Source of the DNA: Streptomyces griseoviridis
GTDB lineage: Bacteria > Actinomycetota > Actinomycetes > Streptomycetales > Streptomycetaceae
Direction: 5' to 3'
NCBI GenBank assembly: GCA_014649155.1
Contig: BMSM01000001.1
Coordinates: forward strand, 558,001-622,000
Length of the DNA stretch: 64,000 nucleotides
Part shown: positions 56,702-64,000 of the stretch, piece by piece
Numbering within the stretch: the first letter of the stretch is position 1
How the letters are laid out: the number at the start of each line of letters is the position of its first letter
The notes under the pieces: model-generated
Seen by the model: the letters and a program-made list of their open reading frames with translations, nothing else
What the model was told of the DNA's origin: nothing
Database searches by the model: none
Translations under genes and position numbers: made by a program

Positions 56702-57484
56702 TCAGCCGAGGACCAGGACGACCAGAGCCGTCGTGGCCGCCGTCTCGGCGAGAGCGCCGAAGACGTCGCCGGTGATCCCGCCGAAGCGGCGCAGGCAGTG
56801 ACGGAGCGTCAGTTCGGCGGCGGCCAGGGCGAGGAGCACGGCCGCGGCGGCGCGGACCGCCCCGGCCGGTCCGAGGGCCGCGCCCGCCGCGGCGGCGGCC
56901 ACCGTGACGGCGGCGGCCGTCCCCAGCGCCGCGCGCACCGGTACCACACCGGCGACGGCCGCCCCGAGTCCCTCCGGACGGGCGGGCGGTACGCCGGTCC
57001 GGGCGGCCAGCGTCAGCGCCAGCCGGGCGACGGCCGCCGGGACGACGGCGGCCAGCGCGCCCCGGCCCCAGGAGTCGCCGTACGCCTGCGCCAGCGCGGC
57101 CACCTGCGCGGACAGCACCAGCACTAGGGCGATGACGCCGAACGGCCCGATGTCCGACTGCTTCATGATCCGCAGCGCGTCCTCGGCGGGCCGGCCGCTG
57201 CCCAGCCCGTCCGCGGTGTCGGCCAGGCCGTCCAGGTGCAGCCCGCGCGTGAGCACGGCCGGCACGGCCACGCCGGCGACGGCGGCGAGCGGTGGCCCCG
57301 CGCCGAGCGCCAGCAGGGCGAGCCCCGCGACGGCGGCGCAGACCCCGACCGCCAGCCCGGCCAGCGGCGCCCCCAGCATGCCGCCGCGCGCGGCCCCCCG
57401 GTCCCACCGGGTCACCCGCACCGGGAACACGGTGAGGGTCCCGAAGGCGAAGCGGAGACCGTCGGCGAAGGGGGGCGTGCGCAC
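56702..57484 (-). CDS. cobS: adenosylcobinamide-GDP ribazoletransferase (cobalamin synthase)
   Basis: This is the membrane enzyme (260 residues) that joins adenosylcobinamide-GDP to alpha-ribazole at the end of cobalamin assembly. The N-terminal FGTLTVFPV, the conserved HLDGLADTADGLGSG and the Lys-Asp loop MKQSDIGPFG are present. Several hydrophobic helices follow. The GTG start is at 57484. It is divergent from a membrane gene, and cobT and cobU lie nearby on the same strand. Confidence 0.93.
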   Translation of the reverse strand: MRTPPFADGLRFAFGTLTVFPVRVTRWDRGAARGGMLGAPLAGLAVGVCAAVAGLALLALGAGPPLAAVAGVAVPAVLTRGLHLDGLADTADGLGSGRPAEDALRIMKQSDIGPFGVIALVLVLSAQVAALAQAYGDSWGRGALAAVVPAAVARLALTLAARTGVPPARPEGLGAAVAGVVPVRAALGTAAAVTVAAAAAGAALGPAGAVRAAAAVLLALAAAELTLRHCLRRFGGITGDVFGALAETAATTALVVLVLG

Positions 57485-57544
57485 CGGCGCAGACTACCCG
57501 CCGGTCACCGGGGCGCCCGTGCCGGGCGGGGATAAAGTGCGCAT

Positions 57545-58306
57545 ATGGGAGATTGGTGGCAGCGGAACATCGCGGAGCCGGGCAAACTGCCGCTGCTGCT
57601 CGCCCTCGCCTCCTTCGTCGTCACGTTCGCGGTCACCCGCCTGGTCACGCGGCTGATCAGGGCGGGCAAGGGGCCGTTCGGCAATGTGCGGGCGGGCGGC
57701 GTGCACATCCACCACGTGGTGCCCGGAGTGGTGCTCACCGTCGTCGGCGGCTTCGGGTCGGTGGCGGGACACGGGCACGGGTTCGGCTCCGCGGTGTGCG
57801 CGGTGGTCTTCGGCGTGGGCGCGGGGCTGGTGCTGGACGAGTTCGCGCTGATCCTGCACCTGGACGACGTCTACTGGACCGAGGCCGGGCGCAAGAGCGT
57901 GGAGGCGGTGGTGCTGACGGCGGCCCTCGTCGGCCTGGTGCTCGGCGGGTTCACCCCGTTCGGCGTGGACGGCCTCTCCCGGGACGAGACGCAGGACCGG
58001 GCCACCGTCCTCGCCACCGTCGCGGGGAACTTCGTCTTCGCGCTGCTCGCCCTGGTCAAGGGCAAGGCCCGCATGGCGCTCTTCGGCGCGATCGTGCCGG
58101 TGGTGGCGCTGGTCGGGGCGGTCCGGCTGGCCCGCCCCGGCTCCCTGTGGGCCCGCCGCTGCTACGGACGCCGGCCGCGCGCCCGCGCGAAGGCCGTACT
58201 GCGCGCCTACCGCCACGACCGCCGGTGGGCCGGCCCCCGCCGGGTCGTCCAGGACTGGATCGGCGGCCGCCCGGACCCGGGCCCCCGCCCGGCGGGCCGG
58301 CGGTGA
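57545..58306 (+). CDS. integral membrane protein with HIHH motif
   Basis: This is a 253-residue protein with five or six hydrophobic helices, a histidine-rich loop (GGVHIHHVVPG, near residue 53) and a basic C-terminal tail (RCYGRRPRARAKAVLRAYRH). No named family is recognised. TAAAGT six bases before the ATG without a ribosome site suggests leaderless transcription. It is embedded among cob genes, but no cobalt-transport motif beyond the histidines is clear. Confidence 0.75.
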   Translation: MGDWWQRNIAEPGKLPLLLALASFVVTFAVTRLVTRLIRAGKGPFGNVRAGGVHIHHVVPGVVLTVVGGFGSVAGHGHGFGSAVCAVVFGVGAGLVLDEFALILHLDDVYWTEAGRKSVEAVVLTAALVGLVLGGFTPFGVDGLSRDETQDRATVLATVAGNFVFALLALVKGKARMALFGAIVPVVALVGAVRLARPGSLWARRCYGRRPRARAKAVLRAYRHDRRWAGPRRVVQDWIGGRPDPGPRPAGRR

Positions 58307-58320
58307 CACCCGCGCCCCCT

Positions 58321-59448
58321 TCACTCGGCGCCGGCTTCCTCGCCCTTCTCCGTCCCCTCGCCCTTCTCCGTCCCCTCCGGCTCCCCTGTCTCTTCCGGCT
58401 CCTCCGCCTTCTCCGGCAGCTCCGCCGCCAGCGCCGCGGCGGCCTGTACCAGGGGCAGGGCGAGCAGGCCGCCCGCGCCCTCGCCCACCCGTACGCCCTG
58501 GGTCAGCACCGGCTCCAGCGCCATCCGGTCCAGCGCCTTCGACTGCCCCGGCTCCCCGCTGTCGTGCGCGGCCAGCCACCAGTCCGGCGCGCGGAACGCG
58601 ACCCGCTGCCCGACCAGCGCGCAGGCGGCCGTCACCACCCCGTCGAGCAGCACCGGCATCTTCCGCACCGCGCTCTGCAACAGGAACCCGGTCATCGCCG
58701 TGAGGTCGGCCCCGCCCACCGTCGCCAGCAGCCGCAACTGGTCACCGAGCACCGGCCGGGCCCGCCGCAGCGCGTCCCGGATCGCCGCGCACTTGCGCAT
58801 CCAGGCCAGGTCGTCGATGGCCAGCCCGCCCCGCCCGGTCACCACCGACGCGTCGGTCCCGCAGAGTGCCGCGATCAGCACGCCCGCCGCCGTGGTCCCG
58901 CCCACGCTCACATCGCCGAGGACCACCAGGTCGGTACCGGAGTCGGCCTCCTCGTCGGCCACCGCCATCCCCGCCCGGAACGCGGCCTCCGCCTCCTGGA
59001 GGGTCAGCGCGTCCTCGACGTCGACGCGCCCGTTGCCGCGCCGCACCCGGTGCCGTACGACTCCGGCGGGCAGCGACCCGGGGTCGCAGTCCAGCGCCAT
59101 GTCGACCACCCGCACCGGCACCCCGAGCCGCCGGGCGAGCACCGACACCGGCCGGCCGCCCTCCAGCACCTCGCGCACCAGTGTCCCGGCGCTCCCGGCC
59201 GGGCGGGCCGAGACACCCAGCTCGGCCACCTTGTGGTCGCCGGCGAAGAGCACCACCCGCGGCTGTTCGACCGGCCGTACCGGTACGGCGGACTGCGCCG
59301 CGGCCAGCCACTCGCCCAGGTCGTCCAGGCGGCCCAGCGCCCCGGGCGGCACGACCTGACGTTCCCGGCGCGCCTCGGCGTCACGGCGTACTCCGCCGTC
59401 CGGGCGCTCGATCAGATCGGTGAAGTCGTCGAGATTCAGCGAGCTCAT
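58321..59448 (-). CDS. cobT: nicotinate-nucleotide-dimethylbenzimidazole phosphoribosyltransferase
   Basis: CobT (375 residues) makes alpha-ribazole phosphate for the lower ligand of cobalamin. The conserved PPGALGRLDDLGEWLA, VVLFAGDHKVAELGVSA, GDVSVGGTTAAG and the catalytic Glu in RVGEGAGGLLALP are present. The C-terminus has an extra acidic tail of EKGEGT-like repeats, encoded by an exact 18-bp tandem duplication, unlike the usual family end. The ATG start is clear. Confidence 0.94.
   Translation of the reverse strand: MSSLNLDDFTDLIERPDGGVRRDAEARRERQVVPPGALGRLDDLGEWLAAAQSAVPVRPVEQPRVVLFAGDHKVAELGVSARPAGSAGTLVREVLEGGRPVSVLARRLGVPVRVVDMALDCDPGSLPAGVVRHRVRRGNGRVDVEDALTLQEAEAAFRAGMAVADEEADSGTDLVVLGDVSVGGTTAAGVLIAALCGTDASVVTGRGGLAIDDLAWMRKCAAIRDALRRARPVLGDQLRLLATVGGADLTAMTGFLLQSAVRKMPVLLDGVVTAACALVGQRVAFRAPDWWLAAHDSGEPGQSKALDRMALEPVLTQGVRVGEGAGGLLALPLVQAAAALAAELPEKAEEPEETGEPEGTEKGEGTEKGEEAGAE
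58341..58376. repeat. 18-bp exact tandem duplication in the cobT tail
   Basis: CGCCCTTCTCCGTCCCCT occurs twice in succession (58341-58358 and 58359-58376). It encodes two copies of a Glu/Gly/Thr/Lys block in the acidic tail. It is probably prone to copy-number slippage. Confidence 0.85.
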
Positions 59449-59637
59449 TCGCCAGACAGTACCGGCCCCGATCGGACGCGTCCCAGGGCAGATCACCGCC
59501 CGGTCCGAGCGGCGCCTTGGACCCCGGGAACGCCATCCCCTACGTTCCGTTCTGCCACGGAATGCCGTATATCGGAACGCCGTGTTCCCCCAGCCCGTGT
59601 CCCCGATGTCCCGCGCCGCCTCACCCGGGAGCCGCCC

Positions 59638-60363
59638 GTGTCCAGCCCGCCGCCACCGCCCGCCCCGGCCCCCTCCTGCCCGCCGCCCGCCCCGCCGCCG
59701 TACGCGCCGCGCCGCGCCGACTGCCCCTGGTGCGGCTCCCGCCGCCTGCGCCCCCGCCCGGCCGGCCGGCCCGCCCTCGTCACCTGCCGGGACTGCCGGC
59801 ACGCCTTCCGCAACCCGCCGGGACCGGACCGCCCGGCCGGCCCCCTCACCCGGACCGTCACCGGCCTGCGCCACCTCCTGGCCGCCCGCGCGCTGCTGCG
59901 CCACTGCCCCGAACCGGAGAGCTGGCTCGATGTCGACACCGGCGACGCCCGCTTCCCGCGCGCCGCGCGCCGGTACTTCCCGTACACCTCCTTCGACGGC
60001 CTGGACCCCACCGGCCGGGTGCTGCGCGCCCGCGCCGCCGAGCACCTGGAGGAGGCGTACGTCGGCCGCCTGACGGACCCGCGCCTCGCCGCCCGGCTGC
60101 GCGCCCGCTACGACGTGGTCAGCGTCCTGCGCCCGGACCGCGCCCCCGACCCGCGCGCCGAACTCCGCGCCGCCCTCGGCGTCCTGCGCCCCGGCGGCCT
60201 GCTCCTCGTCGACCTCGCCGGCCCGCGCGCCCTGCCCCCGCACCCGCCCGCCGACCGCCTCCGCGCCGCCCTGCGCCAGGCGGGCTGCGTCCCGCTGACC
60301 CCCGCCGGGGCCCGCCGGGTCATCGCCCGCGCCCCCGCTCAGCCGCGCAGCACCAGCGCCTGA
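59638..60363 (+). CDS. methyltransferase-like protein with zinc ribbon
   Basis: This is a 241-residue protein. A proline-rich start is followed by a zinc ribbon (CPWCGSRRL ... CRDCRHAF, about residues 30-60) and a Rossmann-like methyltransferase region (SWLDVDTGDARFPRAARRY; LGVLRPGGLLLVDLAG). The SAM-binding glycine motif is degenerate (D-V-D-T-G-D), so activity is uncertain. It overlaps the 3' end of the convergent cobU by 25 bases. The GTG start was set by frame and a GGGAGCC upstream. Confidence 0.7.
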   Translation: MSSPPPPPAPAPSCPPPAPPPYAPRRADCPWCGSRRLRPRPAGRPALVTCRDCRHAFRNPPGPDRPAGPLTRTVTGLRHLLAARALLRHCPEPESWLDVDTGDARFPRAARRYFPYTSFDGLDPTGRVLRARAAEHLEEAYVGRLTDPRLAARLRARYDVVSVLRPDRAPDPRAELRAALGVLRPGGLLLVDLAGPRALPPHPPADRLRAALRQAGCVPLTPAGARRVIARAPAQPRSTSA

Positions 60364-61538
60364 CCGGCCACCACCAGCAGCACCTGTTCGCACTCCGCGG
60401 CGAACGCGGCGTTGAGACGGCCGAGTTCGTCCCGGTAGCGCCGCCCGGAGGCGGTGGCCGGCACGATCCCCGAGCCCACCTCGTTGGAGACGGCGACGAC
60501 CGTGCGCCGGGTCGCGCGCACCGCCTCCGTCACCTCCCGGACCCGCTCCCGCAGCGCCCGCTGCCCGCCGTCCGCCCACCCCTCGTCGTCCCACGCCCCG
60601 ACCGCGTCCATCGCGTCCGTCAGCCACAGCGACAGGCAGTCGATGAGCAGCGGCGGGCCGTCCTCGCGCAGCAGCGGCACCAGGTCGCAGGTCTCGGCGG
60701 TACGCCACGACCCCGGACGCCGCTCCCGGTGCGTGGCCACCCGCGCCGCCCACTCGGTGTCCCCGCCGCGGGTCCCGCCCGTCGCCACGTACAGCACCCC
60801 GGGGAAGGACTCCAGGCGCCGCTCGGCCTCCACCGACTTCCCCGACCGCGCCCCGCCGAGGACCAGCGTCCGGCGCGGCACGTCGGGCACGTCCTCGTAG
60901 ACGCCCACGGTCAGCGTCGACCCGTCCGGCACCGCCCGCGCGCCCGCCGCCGCCAGCCGCCGCCGCAGCTCCGGCCCCGGCGGCACGTCGTGGTCCAGGT
61001 GGACGGCGACGACGTCCGTGGCCGGGCCGGCCGCCCCCACCGCCCGCAGCTTCGCCAGCGCGTCCGGCCGCCCCACGACGTCCGCGAGGACCAGGTCGTA
61101 GGAGTAGGCGGGCTCTTCCAGACCGGCCGGCGCCCCGCCCGGCGGCAGATACAGCAGCCGCTCCCCGTCCGGTCCGGTCACCGCGTACCCGGTGCCCGGC
61201 GCGTCCATCGCCACCGCCCGCACCCGGTGTCCGGTCAGCAGCGCCAGCTCCCGCCCGTCCGGCACCCGGCCCGGCTGCGGCAGCCCGGCCGGCACCTCCA
61301 CCGCGGGGCCGTCCGCCGGGTGCGACAGCAGCACCTGGCCCACCCCGGTCAGGGAACGCCCGGACCGGGCGGCGGCGAACACCGCGCCCGGCGTCAGGTC
61401 GAGCAGCAGCGCCCCGTCCACCAGCAGCGCGGTCGCCGCGCGCGCGTCCGCGCCCTGGGCGACGGCGCAGGCCGCGCAGGGACAGTCGGGGCGGGGGAGT
61501 CCCGCGGGGGCACCGGTGCCGAGCAGAGTCACGTCCAC
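60339..61538 (-). CDS. cobU: metallo-beta-lactamase-like domain fused to adenosylcobinamide kinase/guanylyltransferase
   Basis: This is a 399-residue fusion. The C-terminal half is CobU: P-loop LVLGGARSGKS, GGTRGGDTEWAARVATHRER, LIDCLSLWLTD and the VVAVSNEVGSGIVP region. The N-terminal half starts DVTLLGTGAPAGLPRPDCPCAACA, a PhnP-like metallo-hydrolase pattern. Its metal motif is degraded: LLSHPADG replaces the usual HxHxDH, so that domain may not bind metals. CobU phosphorylates and guanylylates adenosylcobinamide. The GTG start gives the MBL domain its full length. Confidence 0.9.
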   Translation of the reverse strand: MDVTLLGTGAPAGLPRPDCPCAACAVAQGADARAATALLVDGALLLDLTPGAVFAAARSGRSLTGVGQVLLSHPADGPAVEVPAGLPQPGRVPDGRELALLTGHRVRAVAMDAPGTGYAVTGPDGERLLYLPPGGAPAGLEEPAYSYDLVLADVVGRPDALAKLRAVGAAGPATDVVAVHLDHDVPPGPELRRRLAAAGARAVPDGSTLTVGVYEDVPDVPRRTLVLGGARSGKSVEAERRLESFPGVLYVATGGTRGGDTEWAARVATHRERRPGSWRTAETCDLVPLLREDGPPLLIDCLSLWLTDAMDAVGAWDDEGWADGGQRALRERVREVTEAVRATRRTVVAVSNEVGSGIVPATASGRRYRDELGRLNAAFAAECEQVLLVVAGQALVLRG

Positions 61539-61686
61539 GCACCGATTTTCGCCGGTCGTCCGCCGGCCTGCGCGTCCGAGACCCCTTAAGGGGAATCCCC
61601 AGGGAGTACCGAACGCATAGGCTGCGACCGGGAGCCGGACCAAGATCCGGTGACCGCTCGGCAGGTGACACATCTGGGAGGCGTAC

Positions 61687-61899
61687 ATGCCGGCATGGAC
61701 GTGGCGGTTCGAGACGGCCGACGGGGCGGAGGTCCGGCCCTCGGTGGAACCGGAGGAGTTCACGACGCAAGGGGACGCCGAGTCGTGGATCGGCGAGTAC
61801 TGGAAGGACCTCAAGGAGGGCGGCACGGACCAGGTGCGGCTCTTCGAGGACGGCACCGAGATCTACGGTCCGATGAGCCTGCACGGCGAGGACGCCTAG
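61687..61899 (+). CDS. small conserved acidic hypothetical protein
   Basis: This is a 70-residue protein (MPAWTWRFETADGAE, then DAESWIGEYWKDLKEGGTDQ and VRLFEDGTEIYGPMSLH). The ATG has GGGAGG eight bases upstream. It looks like the small actinobacterial proteins that are widespread near core genes. There is no domain name I can assign. No membrane segment is seen. Confidence 0.8.
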   Translation: MPAWTWRFETADGAEVRPSVEPEEFTTQGDAESWIGEYWKDLKEGGTDQVRLFEDGTEIYGPMSLHGEDA

Positions 61900-61998
61900 G
61901 GCCGTCGGCGGGGGCGGCCCCGCCCCGGGCGTCCGCGCGGGGCGCCTGTCCGCCGTACGGCCGTCCGCCGCACGGCCGTACCGGGGGCCGCCCCCGCA

Positions 61999-63069
61999 TC
62001 ACTGCTCGCCCAGCGTCACCTCGGCGGTGCGTTCGTCGCCGTCGCGGGTGAAGGTCACCTTCGTCCGGTCACCGGGGCTCAGCTCCGCCAGCGCCTCGGC
62101 GAGCGAGGTGACCGTCGTGACGCGGTGGCCGCCCACCCCGGTGATGACGTCCCCCGACGCCAGCCCGGCCCGCCGCGCCGCGCCCCCGTCGCGGACCTCG
62201 ACGACGGCCACCCCGGCGGCCCGGTAGCCGGAGTCCACCACCGTGCGGCCGGTGATGCCGAGCGCCGCCCGGCCCGAGTCGGTCACCTTGCCGTCCCGCA
62301 CGATCTGCCCGGCGATCGTCCGCACCGTGGACGCCGGGATGGCGAACCCGATGCCGGGCGCCGCGCTGTCCCCGAGGGCCGGGTCGGTCGCGGCCAGCGT
62401 GGGGATGCCGATCACCCGCCCGTCCAGGCCGACCAGGGCGCCGCCGCTGTTGCCGGGGTTGATCGCCGCCGAGGTCTGCACCATGTTCGCCAGCGTCGCG
62501 CCCGTGCCGCCGCCCGAGCCGCCCTCGGTGACGGTCCGCCCGGTCGCGGAGACGATGCCCTGCGTCACGCTGGAGGACAGCCCGAGCGGCGAGCCCATCG
62601 CCAGCACGATCTGCCCGACCGCGACCTTCGAGGAGTCCCCGAAGGAGGCCGCCTTCAGCCCGTCCGGCACCCGGTCCAGCTTCACCACCGCGAGGTCCTG
62701 CTCGGGGTAGGAGAAGACCAGCCGGGCGGGCAGCGGCTCCTCGCTGTGCGCGGTGGTCACCCGGAAGGCCCGCTGGTCCCCGACGACGTGCGCGTTGGTG
62801 ACGACGTGCCCCGCGCCGTCGTAGACCACGCCCGAGCCCAGGCCGTCGGCGCCCTGGATCTGCACCACCGACGGCAGGACGTCGTCGATGACCCGCCGGT
62901 AGTCGCTCTCCAGTCCGTCCGCCGCGCGCGGCGCGGCGGCCCGCGCCACCGGTTCCCGCCGCGCCCCGGACGCGCCGCTCCCGTCCGCCCCCGTGCATCC
63001 GGTGAGGACGGCGGCCGGGCAGAGCAGGGCGGTCAGCAGGGCGGCGGCGCGGCGGGGGGAGACGTCCAT
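61999..63069 (-). CDS. HtrA-like trypsin/PDZ serine protease lipoprotein
   Basis: This is a 356-residue S1C protease. The signal peptide has the lipobox LTGC, so it is membrane-anchored outside. The trypsin domain has TNAHVV (His about 89), EQDLAVVKL (Asp about 125) and NPGNSGGAL (Ser about 208). One PDZ domain (about 265-350; GDVITGVGGHRV) ends the protein. It should act in extracytoplasmic protein quality control. The ATG start MDVSPRRAA opens the signal peptide. Confidence 0.92.
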   Translation of the reverse strand: MDVSPRRAAALLTALLCPAAVLTGCTGADGSGASGARREPVARAAAPRAADGLESDYRRVIDDVLPSVVQIQGADGLGSGVVYDGAGHVVTNAHVVGDQRAFRVTTAHSEEPLPARLVFSYPEQDLAVVKLDRVPDGLKAASFGDSSKVAVGQIVLAMGSPLGLSSSVTQGIVSATGRTVTEGGSGGGTGATLANMVQTSAAINPGNSGGALVGLDGRVIGIPTLAATDPALGDSAAPGIGFAIPASTVRTIAGQIVRDGKVTDSGRAALGITGRTVVDSGYRAAGVAVVEVRDGGAARRAGLASGDVITGVGGHRVTTVTSLAEALAELSPGDRTKVTFTRDGDERTAEVTLGEQ

Positions 63070-63145
63070 ACCCCGAGTCTCACCAGCGGGCCGCCGCACG
63101 GCCCGCTGGGGACACCCGAACGGGCTTCGCGCGAGCGGTGGCCGG

Positions 63146-64000
63146 TCAGCCCCGTACGCCGCACAGGTGCAGCAGCGCCGCGACCCCGCGGTACGGGTCC
63201 GTGCGCCCCGCGCGCTCCTCCACGGCCAGCAGCGTCTCCAGGCCGTCCGGGAGCGCCGCGCCGTCGGCCGCCGGGTCCGTGGCGCCCGCCGTGTCCGTGA
63301 AGACCCGTACGCCGTACCAGGCGTGCAGCGGGGCGCCGATGCCCGCGAGGGTCGCGGTCAGCGCGGCCCGCCGGTCGGCGCGGACGGTGGCACCCGCCCG
63401 GAGCGGCGGCTCCTCGTCCGGGTCGGTGCGGGAGCGGGGGACCTGCGCGGCGGGCTCCAGGGCCGCCAGCGCGTCGGCCCAGCGGCCGGTGAGCCCCGGC
63501 CGCATGGCGAGCGCGTCGCCGTTGCGGACCAGCAGCGACAGCAGCCCGCCCGGGGCGAGCACCCGCGCCAGCCCGGCCAGCAGCGGGTCGGGCTCCTCGA
63601 CGTACATCAGCACCCCGTGGCAGAGCACCACGTCGAAGCTGCCCGGCAGGAAGTGCACCCCGGTGTCCCGGCTGTCGCCCTCGATGATCCGCATCCGGTC
63701 CTGGATGCCCGGCGGCTGCCCGGCCAGCGCCTCGCGGGCCGCGCCGATGAGCACGGCGTCCTGCTCCAGACCGGTCACCTGGTGCCCGGCCCTGGCCAGC
63801 CGCAGCGCCTGGACGCCCCGCCCCATGCCGACGTCCAGCACCCGCAGCCGCCGCCCGACCGGGAACCGCCCGATGAGCTGCTCGTCGAGCTGCCGGGCCA
63901 CCAGCTCCTGCCGTACGGCCTCCCGCAGCCCGTCCCCCGGACCGGCCGGGCAGGACAGCGCCCGGTCCCCGGCGAACGGAACGCCGCTCAGGGCCGCTCC
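63146..64000 (-). CDS. class I SAM-dependent methyltransferase (5' end outside window)
   Basis: This is a SAM methyltransferase with motif I LRVLDVGMGRGVQALRL and the later LPGSFDVVLCHGVLMYV. The reading frame stays open to the right edge (…SGVPFAGDRALSCP upstream of the candidate GTG at 63901), so the true start is probably beyond the window. The substrate is unknown. An acidic C-terminal half with a possible extra domain follows (TLLAVEERAGRTDPYRGVAA). Confidence 0.85.
   Translation of the reverse strand, partial: GAALSGVPFAGDRALSCPAGPGDGLREAVRQELVARQLDEQLIGRFPVGRRLRVLDVGMGRGVQALRLARAGHQVTGLEQDAVLIGAAREALAGQPPGIQDRMRIIEGDSRDTGVHFLPGSFDVVLCHGVLMYVEEPDPLLAGLARVLAPGGLLSLLVRNGDALAMRPGLTGRWADALAALEPAAQVPRSRTDPDEEPPLRAGATVRADRRAALTATLAGIGAPLHAWYGVRVFTDTAGATDPAADGAALPDGLETLLAVEERAGRTDPYRGVAALLHLCGVRG

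Noticed and set aside
56523..61686. Cobalamin riboswitch near cobS/cobT/cobU
   Set aside because: I saw no conserved B12-box-like sequence in these gaps by eye; absence is not proven.

Overview
The window is chromosomal DNA of a high-GC actinobacterium, almost certainly Streptomyces. GC-rich third positions, GTG starts, purine-rich ribosome sites and many secreted polysaccharide-degrading enzymes all point there. The gene order (nadE, glnE, malR-malEFG-aglA, pullulanase, glnII, glnA, lipA, lipB, aceE, E2, lpd, pepA, cobS/cobT/cobU) matches the S. coelicolor core as I remember it. I see no phage, no complete insertion sequence, no CRISPR array and no tRNA or rRNA. Two genes run off the ends: nadE at the left and a methyltransferase at the right.

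Layout. (1) 1-5.4 kb: nadE end, glnE (glutamine synthetase adenylyltransferase) and a PAP2 membrane protein. (2) 5.5-21.9 kb: a maltodextrin and starch block. It holds the LacI-type repressor malR, divergent malE-malF-malG with the glucosidase aglA, a trypsin-like pseudoprotease with lectin and FG-GAP repeats, a secreted alpha-amylase and a 1798-residue double pullulanase. CTTGC/GCAAG palindromes recur before malR, malE, the amylase and the pullulanase and suggest one MalR regulon. (3) 22-26.5 kb: a TetR gene whose 3' end lies in a MITE-like repeat, a membrane protein with a sigma-factor-like N-terminus, a TPR protein and a decayed sensor-domain fragment. (4) 26-35 kb: nitrogen assimilation (glnRII-like regulator, glnII, glnA with a clear double GlnR box) mixed with a MarR/hydrolase pair, an ArsC-like protein, a gene behind a DNA-damage-type promoter, pspAB and htpX, then an RDD protein and a DUF4191 protein. 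(5) 35.6-43 kb: lipA, lipB, an HTH/TPR regulator, an FAD oxidoreductase, an epimerase and an acetyltransferase. (6) 43-47.4 kb: a MarP-like membrane protease divergent from a peptidoglycan amidase, then a DUF4240 protein and a WYL regulator. (7) 47.4-56.5 kb: pyruvate dehydrogenase E1, a GntR regulator, E2, E3 and leucyl aminopeptidase. (8) 56.7-64 kb: late cobalamin genes cobS, cobT and cobU interleaved with membrane and methyltransferase genes, then an HtrA-like lipoprotein protease and the partial methyltransferase.

How they work together. lipA and lipB make the lipoyl groups carried by the two-lipoyl E2, which works with aceE and lpd. GlnE modifies GlnA, whose adenylylation tyrosine falls exactly at residue 397. 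Secreted amylase and pullulanase supply maltodextrins to MalEFG, and AglA splits them inside the cell. The most unusual items are a leader peptide with tandem TGT cysteine codons and a hairpin upstream of the glnRII-like gene, the active-site-less protease in the starch block, the MITE-like element that rewrites a TetR C-terminus, and a perfect RecA-NDp-type promoter before an uncharacterised gene.
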